From Streptomyces sp. NBC_01571 (GTDB taxonomy: Bacteria; Actinomycetota; Actinomycetes; Streptomycetales; Streptomycetaceae), in the NCBI RefSeq assembly GCF_026339875.1, contig NZ_JAPEPZ010000001.1, forward strand, positions 2,046,001-2,110,000: a stretch of 64,000 bases of DNA. Direction: 5' to 3'. The notes beneath the pieces are model-generated. The model was not told the origin of the DNA and did no database searches. It saw only the letters and a list, made by a program, of their open reading frames with translations. This document shows positions 23,514-32,000 of the stretch, one piece after another. The position numbers and the translations under genes were made by a program. Positions within the stretch are counted from its first letter, which is position 1; every line of letters starts with the position of its first letter.

Positions 23514-24667
23514 GCCGGGACTTCGCAGAGATGCTGGAAGCGGCCACACCCACCGCCGAGGTGATGGAGGTGGACACGTCCTTCCTGGACGCCTACCGAC
23601 GCGGCGGGAGCGAGGAGCTCAAGCGCGTCCAGGCCCAGGCGGCACAGTCTGAGCCTGGGGTGGCAACGCCTGAGCCGGAGGCGCAGCTTGATGAGGCCGG
23701 CGACGCCGACTCTCAACCCGAGGTTGAAGGTCTGCAGGCTGATCTCGATGAGGACGTCGAAGAGGATCGCCTGGACCTGGAGCCGGACTACGAGCCCGGC
23801 GCCGGCGACTCCGAGCGGGCCAGCGGATCCAACCTGCGTGGTGGTGGTGACGGTGGTGGACAGGGAGGAACTGCCGGGGTGCTCCCGGGCGGTGCGGCCG
23901 ATGCTGTTCCGGCTCCCGGGGCACAGCCGGACGTCGAGGACGCTGCCGCGGCGGAAGTCACTTCTCACGACGTTGTCGCCACACCGGATGAATCCGGGCA
24001 TGTAACGCCCAGCTCGCTCCAGCTCACCGACCATCAGGACGCCGTGCAGAGTGCGGCATCGAAGGGTGGATCGGGCAGCACAGCCGAGACCGCCACGCTC
24101 CCCCAGTCGGGCTTCCGGCTCGCCGGCGTGCAGAGCCAGCCGCACATCAAGGCGCTGCCCGAGAGCATCATGAACGCACTGCGGGAGCAGCTGCGAGCAG
24201 CCGCAGTCCGTGAGCTGGGCGTGAGCGACAGCGCTGCTCGGGAGTTCAGCCAGCGGCTGAGCCAGGGCACGCTGGTGACGGCGTTTCTGCTGGCGCAGCT
24301 CGACTTGCGCCTTGATGCCGACCCGGCCACCGAGCGCGCCGTCGAGCTGTTCCGCTCCCGCGACCCGCTGCTGGGCAGCGTGGTGGCACGCCTGGCGAAC
24401 ATCGAGACCGCTGAACGCGAGCGGGACGGGTTACTGCGCAAGCTGCGCGACGAGTTGGGCGAGGTGCGCCAGACCAGCGCGGTGGTCGAGCAGGCGCTGG
24501 CGTACTCCATCGCCGACCGTACGGAGAACTTCCTGCGGGGCTCGCACAACCTCCACGACGCGCCGATCACGCACAAGGAGGCGATCTACCTCCGGGACAA
24601 GGCCCGCGAGGCGACCAGGAAGCAGCTGAGGCTCGAACGCGAGCGGGAAGGACGGCCGATTCGATGA
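23510..24667 (+). CDS. Hypothetical transfer-operon protein
   Basis: A 385-residue acidic protein overlapping both neighbours by four bases. Residues 1-190 are low-complexity Ala/Glu/Asp/Gly (SEPGVATPEPEAQLDEAGDA), probably disordered. The rest is a compact helical domain (LREQLRAAAVRELGVSDSAA, then FLLAQLDLRLDADPATERAV) with a long coiled coil (ETAERERDGLLRKLRDELGE). The pattern, a disordered front and a helical back next to a ribbon-helix-helix protein, fits an adaptor in DNA transfer or partition. Not recognised by family. Confidence 0.55.
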   Translation: MSRDFAEMLEAATPTAEVMEVDTSFLDAYRRGGSEELKRVQAQAAQSEPGVATPEPEAQLDEAGDADSQPEVEGLQADLDEDVEEDRLDLEPDYEPGAGDSERASGSNLRGGGDGGGQGGTAGVLPGGAADAVPAPGAQPDVEDAAAAEVTSHDVVATPDESGHVTPSSLQLTDHQDAVQSAASKGGSGSTAETATLPQSGFRLAGVQSQPHIKALPESIMNALREQLRAAAVRELGVSDSAAREFSQRLSQGTLVTAFLLAQLDLRLDADPATERAVELFRSRDPLLGSVVARLANIETAERERDGLLRKLRDELGEVRQTSAVVEQALAYSIADRTENFLRGSHNLHDAPITHKEAIYLRDKAREATRKQLRLEREREGRPIR

Positions 24668-25218
24668 CCACGACGAGCAAGGAGAAGCTCTTCCCCGCCC
24701 GGCAGCGCTGCAAGACGTGCGGCAAGGGTCTGGGCCTCCACGCCCAGGACCCGGTGTACCTCGGCCTGTACTGCACTCCGCGGTGTGCGGGTATGGCCGC
24801 GCCGGCCTCGCGCCCCGAGGACGCTCCGCGCGGATGCCGGACGCAGCGCGAAGGGACGTGGGCCTTCAAGCGCCGCTACCGGAGTGAGCAGGAGATCCCC
24901 GCGAAGCTCCGGGAAGATGCGTCAACGAGCTGGTATTGGTGCGAAGAGAGTTGTGGCGCGATCCATGTCGGCCACACGCGCATGGGCGAGCGGGAGAAGT
25001 TCCGGATGTTCGAGGACCTGACCGCGGACCTGCCGGATCTACTGATCAAGCTCAGGGGTGAGGCCACACGCAAGCAGGTCGCCGAGGTGGCCGGCGTGCG
25101 GCCCGTCCGACTGAAAGAGCTGGAGGAAGGCCTGAAGCACCCTGAGGGACTCGAGACGCTCGGCAAGGTGCTGCGGGTGTACCGCGTCCGGCTCGGAGTG
25201 GCGATGCCGACTCGGTAG
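24664..25218 (+). CDS. Zinc-finger protein with C-terminal HTH
   Basis: A 184-residue protein. The N-terminal part has a zinc-knuckle-like pattern, CKTCGKGL, then LGLYCTPRC and a further CRTQ and WCEESCGAIHVGH, giving several metal-site candidates. The C-terminal 70 residues form a helix-turn-helix of the XRE type (LRGEATRKQVAEVAGVRPVR, then LEEGLKHPEGLETLGKVLRV). It is the last gene of the operon and is followed by a strong terminator. It is probably a DNA-binding regulator of transfer. Confidence 0.6.
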   Translation: MTTTSKEKLFPARQRCKTCGKGLGLHAQDPVYLGLYCTPRCAGMAAPASRPEDAPRGCRTQREGTWAFKRRYRSEQEIPAKLREDASTSWYWCEESCGAIHVGHTRMGEREKFRMFEDLTADLPDLLIKLRGEATRKQVAEVAGVRPVRLKELEEGLKHPEGLETLGKVLRVYRVRLGVAMPTR

Positions 25219-25238
25219 GAGCGCTCGACAGACGACGG

Positions 25239-25276
25239 CCCCGAGAAGCACAGCTTCTCGGGGTCTTCTCTTTTTT
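25239..25276 (+). terminator. Rho-independent terminator
   Basis: CCCCGAGAAGC (25239-25249) and GCTTCTCGGGG (25253-25263) are followed by TCTTCTCTTTTTT. It ends the operon 23106-25218. Confidence 0.9.
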
Positions 25277-25434
25277 CACAAGCGGTGATTGCTCGAGCAG
25301 CGTGCCGGAGCTGCCTTTCGCTGCATGACGCTCGCGCCATTCAAAGCCTTTTAATGCCCCTTTTGACTCCCATTCGGTATGCCCTTTCAAGTAGGCTCGT
25401 ACTCGTTTCTGAGTCATGACGAGAAGGAGTCGAC

Positions 25435-27810
25435 ATGGTCGCGATCGTGGTCGCAGAGAAGCCGAGCGCAGCGAGGAACATGGCCAGCGCCCTCGGCGGG
25501 ACGAAGGGCAGCTACAAGGGCACGGCCTACGAGGTGGCGAGCCTCAGGGGTCATCTCTACGAGTTCGCCCAACCGCACGCGATGGTGGACTCCTCGCTCG
25601 CGGACGCCTATCAGAAGTGGGACCTGAGCAATCTGCCCTGGGATCCGGATGACCTGACGTGGAAGCGCGAGCCGCAGAAGAACGTCGCGGACGTCATCAA
25701 GACTCTGCGTTCTGCGCTCAGCCGCGGCGACGAAATCGTCATCGCCACGGATCTGGATCCGTCCGGTGAGGGTGATCTGCTCTTCTGGGAGGCGATCGAC
25801 GAACTCGGCTTCCACGGCAAGCGGTTCAGCCGCATGGAGTTCACCGACGAGTCGAAGGCCTCGATCCAGAAGGCGTTCGAACAGCGCCGGCCGGTGAAGT
25901 CCATGCAGAACGAGGGCGACTACCGCAAGGCGATGTACCGCTCCCAGTGGGACTTCCTGTCCATGCAGTTCACGCGTATCGCCACGGCGATGGGCCGCCA
26001 GTCCGGCCAGGACCTCGTGCTGCGCCAGGGCCGGCTGAAGTCGGCGATGGTCTCTCTCGTCGGCGACCAGCAGAAGGCTTATGACGCGTACGTCAAGAAG
26101 CCGTTCTTCCAGAACCGCTTCCGCGACGAGAACGACGTCATGTACACGAACCCTGATGAACCGCGGTTCGACCAGAAGGGCCAGGTGCCGCAGCAGTACG
26201 GCCCCTCCCCTGTCGTCCTGGACAGCAAGGCGGGCAAGAAGACCGCGCCGCCGAAGCTGCTCGACCTCGCTTCCTTGTCCTCGATGCTCGTCGGCAAGGG
26301 TGCGAAGGCGAACCTGACGCTCTCGACCTACCAGAAGATGTACGAGGACCAGGTCGTCTCCTACCCGCGCACGGAGGACAAGACGATCACGCCCGAGCAG
26401 TTCAAGGACCTCGCGCCGCTGATCGACAAGATCGCCGCCGTGGTCGGCGTCGACGCTGGGCTTCTGACGCATCGCCAGCCCCGGTCCACACACGTGAAGC
26501 CCGAGGGCGCGCACGGCGCGAATCGTCCGGGGCCGAAGGTGCCCTTCTCGCTGGACGAGGTCGAGCACAAGTACGGCAAGGCCGGACGGCTCATCTACGA
26601 GATGCTCGCGAAGAACTACCTGGCCATGCTCGCCGAGGACTACCTCTACGAGCAGCAGAAGGGCCACGTGGAGAAGTACCCGGACTTCGTCGGCATCGCC
26701 AATGTGCCCAAGAGCCCCGGCTGGCGGGCCGTGTTCGATCCGGACGCCGGCGACGACACGGCCGAAGGCGACGAGAACGAGTCCGGCAAGGGCCTGGGCC
26801 AGACCGCGGAGCCGTTCATCTTCGAGGGCGCGAACAAGCGCCCCGAGCATCCGACGATGAAATGGCTGATGAAGCAGCTGGAGAAGCGCGACGTGGGCAC
26901 GGGCGCGACCCGCACCTCGACGTATTCCGAGGTCACCAACGGCAAGGCGAAGTACCCGCTGCTGACGGAGAAGGGCCGGAAACTCAGGCTGGCGCAGGCC
27001 GGCGAGATGAGCTGGCGGCTCCTGCCGGGCACGCGCATCGGCGACCTCGGGCTCACCGAGAAGGTCTACGCCGACATGCGCGACATCGCCGCCGGGACGG
27101 CGACGGCCGAGGAGCGCCTGGCCGTCGTCGCCGACTGGGTGCGCGAGGACATCGCCACGATGACGAAGAACGCCACCTCTATGCGCGCCGAGCTGGGCCT
27201 GAAGAAGCAGGTGGTCGCCGCCCGCGCCGAGGGTGTGTGGCAGGCCGCTCCGGGTGGGCCGAAGAAGGTCGCCTTGAAGAAGATCTGGTCGGGCCACGAG
27301 TTCAGTGACGACGAGGTGGCGAAGCTGCTGGCGGGCGAGACGATCTCGTTCGAGGCCACGAACAAGGCGGGCAAGCCCTACACGGCCACCGGAGCGCTCG
27401 GCGTCGGCGACTTCAAGGGCCGCAAGTTCGTCGGGTTCCAGCTGGAGGTGCCGGACAAGCCGACGAAGTGGTCCGGCCGGACGTTCACGCCGGCGGAGGT
27501 CACGGCACTCTTGGCGGGCCAGGCGCTGGAGATCGACGACTTCGTCAGCGCGAGGACCGGTAAGACCTTCGGCTGCAAGGTCAGCTGGGACGCGAAGGCC
27601 AAGAAGATCGTCCCCGACTTCGGCTCCGGCGACGAGCCGCCGCGGTCCTGGTGTCAGGTGACCTTCACCGACGCGCAGCGCAAGGACCTGGCAGCCGGCA
27701 AGACCATCCAGGGCACGGGGTTCGTCTCGTCGAAGGGCAAGACCTTTGACGCGAAGGTCGCCTGGAAGGAAGAGGGCGGCAAGAAGAAGATCGTGCCGTT
27801 GTTCGGCTGA
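25435..27810 (+). CDS. Type IA DNA topoisomerase, plasmid TopB/TraE-like
   Basis: A 791-residue single-strand-passing topoisomerase. The Toprim domain is N-terminal (MVAIVVAEKPSAARNMASAL, then IVIATDLDPSGEGD with the acidic metal site). The strand-gripping domain follows, and YEDQVVSYPRTEDKTITPEQ carries the catalytic Tyr at about residue 310. The C-terminal 180 residues contain three related units, each with the pattern (W/S)xGxxF(S/T)xxEVxxLLAG followed by strands; these replace the zinc fingers of TopA. Plasmid enzymes of this kind serve conjugation or plasmid decatenation. GAAGGAG precedes ATG 25435. A terminator follows. Confidence 0.9.
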   Translation: MVAIVVAEKPSAARNMASALGGTKGSYKGTAYEVASLRGHLYEFAQPHAMVDSSLADAYQKWDLSNLPWDPDDLTWKREPQKNVADVIKTLRSALSRGDEIVIATDLDPSGEGDLLFWEAIDELGFHGKRFSRMEFTDESKASIQKAFEQRRPVKSMQNEGDYRKAMYRSQWDFLSMQFTRIATAMGRQSGQDLVLRQGRLKSAMVSLVGDQQKAYDAYVKKPFFQNRFRDENDVMYTNPDEPRFDQKGQVPQQYGPSPVVLDSKAGKKTAPPKLLDLASLSSMLVGKGAKANLTLSTYQKMYEDQVVSYPRTEDKTITPEQFKDLAPLIDKIAAVVGVDAGLLTHRQPRSTHVKPEGAHGANRPGPKVPFSLDEVEHKYGKAGRLIYEMLAKNYLAMLAEDYLYEQQKGHVEKYPDFVGIANVPKSPGWRAVFDPDAGDDTAEGDENESGKGLGQTAEPFIFEGANKRPEHPTMKWLMKQLEKRDVGTGATRTSTYSEVTNGKAKYPLLTEKGRKLRLAQAGEMSWRLLPGTRIGDLGLTEKVYADMRDIAAGTATAEERLAVVADWVREDIATMTKNATSMRAELGLKKQVVAARAEGVWQAAPGGPKKVALKKIWSGHEFSDDEVAKLLAGETISFEATNKAGKPYTATGALGVGDFKGRKFVGFQLEVPDKPTKWSGRTFTPAEVTALLAGQALEIDDFVSARTGKTFGCKVSWDAKAKKIVPDFGSGDEPPRSWCQVTFTDAQRKDLAAGKTIQGTGFVSSKGKTFDAKVAWKEEGGKKKIVPLFG

Positions 27811-27831
27811 TGCCCGGACAGGCGCTGACGA

Positions 27832-27873
27832 GCAGCAGCGGGTCCCGGACCTCGGGACCCGCTGCTGCCTTTT
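27832..27873 (+). terminator. Rho-independent terminator
   Basis: A perfect 16-bp stem with arms at 27832-27847 and 27853-27868 and a GACCT loop, then TTTT. It ends the topoisomerase transcript. Confidence 0.85.
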
Positions 27874-27899
27874 CACGACAGCGACAACAGAAGGATGTG

Positions 27900-28043
27900 A
27901 TGAGGACGATGAACGACATCGTGCAGCTGGGAGATCAGGTGGGCCTGATCGGCGATGTCCAGGGCGACACCAGGTCCCTGTACGACGTTTGGTTGCGATC
28001 GCATCTGTCGCTCTTTTCCCGAGTGCCCGCAGAGCCGTCGTAA
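27900..28043 (+). CDS. Small hypothetical protein
   Basis: A 47-codon frame (MRTMNDIVQLGDQVGLIGDV) preceded by AGAAGGATGTG. It follows the terminator of the topoisomerase gene and converges on the alpha/beta hydrolase gene, 11 bases apart. The text is plausible but short, and no family is recognised. It may be the N-terminal remnant of a larger gene. Confidence 0.4.
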   Translation: MRTMNDIVQLGDQVGLIGDVQGDTRSLYDVWLRSHLSLFSRVPAEPS

Positions 28044-28054
28044 AGGCTGTGAGA

Positions 28055-28951
28055 TCAGCCCTTGGGGAGCATGGGGCCACGCGTCATGTGGCTGTGCACG
28101 GCGGCTGCCACCGGCTGCTGTTCCAGGTAGCGCCCTGCCGCATGCGGGTCGTCTTGATTGTCCACGGCCACGTCGGTCACGCCTGGTGCGATTGCGGAGA
28201 GTCCCACACCGGCGGTGACGGGATCGTTGGGGTCGAAGACGTTCAACCAGCGCACGTTTGAAGGTAGTTGAAGCTCGTCAGATGCGCGTACCCCGAGTTT
28301 GCGCCGCAATGGAAGCCATGCCAGGGGCGATCCGCAGGTGATGAGCATGCTCACGCCGCCATCAACGTCCGAGGGAATCCGGCCCCGTTGGAACATGTCG
28401 TACACGATGACGCTGCCCAGGGAGTGAGCGATGATCAGGCTGGCGCCGCTCTGTTCCACCGCCTCGCGCACGCGGTCGCGGACGGTGTCCGCCATGCCTT
28501 CGTACTTGGATTTGGCGCTGAAGTAGCCGTACACCTCACTGACCCTGCTGAGCAGCGCCTTCCCCACTCCAGGGCCGCATCTGCGGTCGATACGCGCGAG
28601 CGCCGCCGTGATGCGGGGCGAGACAGGCGGAGGTGCGCCCAAAGTGCCGGCCGCCGGCCGCTCTCCCAGCACGGGTGGCGTGTGGGCCTCCAAGGCCTGC
28701 GCCAGCAGTTCCAGCTGTTCCTCGTCGGTTTCGGCCAACCACTCGGACGGGTCGTCGTCGCCGAGCTGGAAGCGCCCTTTGGGGAAGACGTCGCCGTAGT
28801 ACGGGGTGATGACCGACGGTGTGGGGGACGTGGGGCCGCAGTGCAGGGATATGCCTTCCGCCAGAGCCAGGTTCCAGTCCTCGGCCAGCTTGAGGGAGTT
28901 GGTGTCGCGCTGGCGGATTCCGTGGACTCCCACCACATGCAGATCGCTCAC
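28055..28951 (-). CDS. Alpha/beta hydrolase, probable effector partner
   Basis: A 298-residue hydrolase of the alpha/beta fold, started at MSDLHVVGVHGIRQRDTNSL. HVVGVHGIRQR is the oxyanion-hole strand and loop; SLIIAHSLGSVIVYDMFQRG holds the nucleophile Ser in AHSLGS; LNVFDPNDPVTAG carries the acid and MTRG-preceding VHSHMT the His. The layout matches PGAP1-like lipases or deacylases. No signal peptide is seen, so it acts in the cytosol. It is divergent from the caspase-NTPase-WD40 gene (135 bases apart), an arrangement known for effector and sensor pairs in bacterial conflict systems. Its role there is inferred. Confidence 0.8.
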   Translation of the reverse strand: MSDLHVVGVHGIRQRDTNSLKLAEDWNLALAEGISLHCGPTSPTPSVITPYYGDVFPKGRFQLGDDDPSEWLAETDEEQLELLAQALEAHTPPVLGERPAAGTLGAPPPVSPRITAALARIDRRCGPGVGKALLSRVSEVYGYFSAKSKYEGMADTVRDRVREAVEQSGASLIIAHSLGSVIVYDMFQRGRIPSDVDGGVSMLITCGSPLAWLPLRRKLGVRASDELQLPSNVRWLNVFDPNDPVTAGVGLSAIAPGVTDVAVDNQDDPHAAGRYLEQQPVAAAVHSHMTRGPMLPKG

Positions 28952-29085
28952 TGGACCGGCCCCCTCTCTCCTCCGCCTCCCCTGGCGGCACGCCGATGAT
29001 GCTACCGGTGGCCCGCCGCGCCACGCCGTACGAGCGCGAAGGCGATCGTTCCCGGCGGTAGAGTGCCGCTTTCGAGCCGTAGGAC

Positions 29086-32000
29086 ATGGGCAAGCTGGGG
29101 GGCTTGATGAGCGGGGTGGCGCGTGCGTCCCGTCGGCTGATCGTCATCGCGGTGGACGACTACGCGGACGGCAACGCCGAGTTCACCAAGGGAATCAACG
29201 AGCAAGTGGGCGTCGTCACGGGCTGGTTGGCCGACTCCGCGCTGGGACCGGAGCGGCAGTTCTCGCTCCGGAGACCGGACGTGACGCTGCACTCGGTGCA
29301 GCAGGTACACCGGTTCCTGAACGTCCAGGACATCGCCGGTGCCAGGCGCAGGGAAGCGATCGTCATCTACATCACCGGTCACGGTCAGCGGGGACCGTCC
29401 TCGGGCCGGCACTACCTGCGCTTCGCCCGCACCGACGACGGCCGGCTTCCGGGCACCGCGCTGACCACCAGCGAGGTCATCAGCGCCGCGCTGGGCAGCT
29501 CGGCCGAGCATGTGCTGGTCCTTGTGGACTCCTGCTTCGCTGGGGCACTCGCCAACGATGTCCAGCCCGTACTGCGCGATCTGACGTCCCGTCGCAAGCT
29601 GGCCTCGCTCGCCGTGGTCACGTCGGGCGACTTCGACGAACAGCCTCTTGTCGGGTCGTTCACCGAACTCCTCAGGCGCACCCTGGAGAAGATCGGAGCC
29701 GAGGAGACCGGGTTCGCGAAGCCATATCTGTCGCTTCGTGAGTGGCGGGAGGCCCTGGAGTCCGTACAGCGCGAGGACCACGGGCTGGTCGAAGCCAGGT
29801 GGGTGTGGCCGGAGCAGCAGCTCTCCGACGAGGCGAGCCTGTGCCTGCCGAACCCACGTTTCGAGGCTCCGCAGGATCTGGGGACCGCGGTGCGTGAACT
29901 GCCCGACGCCGCCGGGCTGTTCGACGGCTACTGGCGTGATCGCGCCTCGGGCCGGATCCACTCGGAGGACATGGGCTGGTACTTCAGCGGGCGCCATCAC
30001 GAAATGCGCACGCTGACTGAGTTCGTCACCCGCGGCAGTGGTGTGCTCGTGGTGACGGGAGCGGCGGGCTCGGGGAAGTCCGCCCTGCTGGCCCGCCTGG
30101 TGACGCTCACTGATCCGGTTTTCCTCGACCAGCCCGACCTGTCCCGAGTGGCGGCGGCGGTCCCCGCGGACGAACGTCCTGCTGCCGGTTCGGTGGACGC
30201 CGCCGTCCTGGCGCGGAACAAGACCTCGCTGGGCCTGATCGAGGATCTCCTGCGGGTGCTGGAGGCAGAGGCCGCCCCCGACGGGACAGCGCCCCTCCAG
30301 GCTCTGCTGGAGTGCCTCACCGCGCGTGCCCGCGAGAACCGGATGCCGACCCTCGTCATCGACGCGCTGGACGAGGCCCAGGACAGCCTCGCCTGCCTCA
30401 ACGACGTCGTCCTGCCGATCGCACGGTTGCGGGTGGAGCGTCATAAGCCGTTGGTGCGGATGGTGGTGGGGGTGCGCAGCTCTCCTCACGACTCGCCCGA
30501 CGTCGCGGAGCACCTCGTGGACGCGGACGCCGACGAGCTGCTGCATCGGCTGTGCTGGGCATTGGAGGGCGATCGTCTGCCGGTCCCGGTCACCGTGCAG
30601 CGCACGGACGGTCCCGGCGTCGCCGACGACATCGCCGCCTACGTCGAGGCCCTGCTCGCCGGAGACGAGGCCGGGCCCTACGCCGACAGGCGCGAGCAGG
30701 CCGGGATCGCCGCGCGTGCCGTGGCGCGTGCGGTGGCGCCGTCATTCCTGGACGGGCGGTTGGCCGCGGACCAGTTGCGGACCGCCCAGCAGGTTCAGGA
30801 GGTGACCGCGCGGACTTGGCAGGAGCGTCTGAGCCGGGGCACGGTGGCGTTGCTCCACGAGGACCTCCGCGAAGTGGCCCGTCAGCAGGGTCTGCCGGTG
30901 ACCGTGCTGGTCAGAGTCCTGCGTGCCACGGCGTTCGGGGCCGGTTCCGGACTGCCCTGGGCGGAGGTCTGGCCCGGTGTCGCCCACGCGCTCGTAGCCC
31001 CTGGTGACAGCGGGGCGTCGGTGGAGGAACTTGCCGCCGCCATCCGCACCGTGCAGACGACTCGACTGACCGGCTATCTCGCCAGGAGCGAGGAGGATGG
31101 GCGCCTCACGTACCGGCCGGTGCACCAGCAGGTCGCCAAGGTTCTCCTGGAACAGCCCTCCTCTCTCGCCGGTACCTCACCCGTCGCACCCGGCGGTGAT
31201 GAGGTGCCCCCGCCGCTCGCGGAGGAGCACGCCCGCATCACCCGTGAGCTGGCGCTTCTCCTCCCCGCGGAGCGCGCCACCGCGCACCCCTACGTCCGGC
31301 GGCATCTCGTGGCACACGCCACCGCCGGACACGTCCTGGACGACGAACACGTTCCCCTGCGACTGCTGTCCCAGGAGACCTCGCACACCCTGCGCGAACG
31401 ACTGGGCCTACCGCTGCCCGAGGACCCGGAGGAGACCCACCGGACCCACGTCGCCGCGGCGGCACTGATCGAGCCCTATCTCACGGACGCCGTCGACCCG
31501 GCCTCCCGGCACAGCAGCATCGCTCTGCACGCACTGGCACTCCGGCACCGCGAGGAACCGCAGGAGCCGGGCGCCACGGTCTTGAGCCCGCGCATGGTGT
31601 GGTGGCGGTCCGCCACCAACGTCCTGGCCACCCCGGGACAGTATGTGCGCGCTCTCCTCACGATCGACGTGTCAACGGGACGCACCCTCGTCGTTGCCGG
31701 AACCAAGCAAGGGGCCCACGTCTGGGACGCGGCCGACGGCCGGCACCTGGCGGATCTCCCTGCCGGTCTCGTCGACGACCTGTGCGTCGTACGCGGGAAC
31801 AGCAGAGCCTTCCTCGCCACCGCCGGACCTCGGGGTGTCGCGATCTGGGACCCGCTGTCCGGACTGCGGATCCACCACTCCAGTACGCCCGCCAGTGCGG
31901 TTCACGTCGTCACTGACGGTGAAGACCGGTGGCAGCTTCTCTCACGCTACGGCCACGGCCTCACCCGCTGGAAACCGGACCAGAACCGTTCCGAGACAGT

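Noticed and set aside
25414..28080. An 888-codon minus-strand open frame
   Set aside because: Antisense to the topoisomerase gene, with the same mirror composition and no domain.
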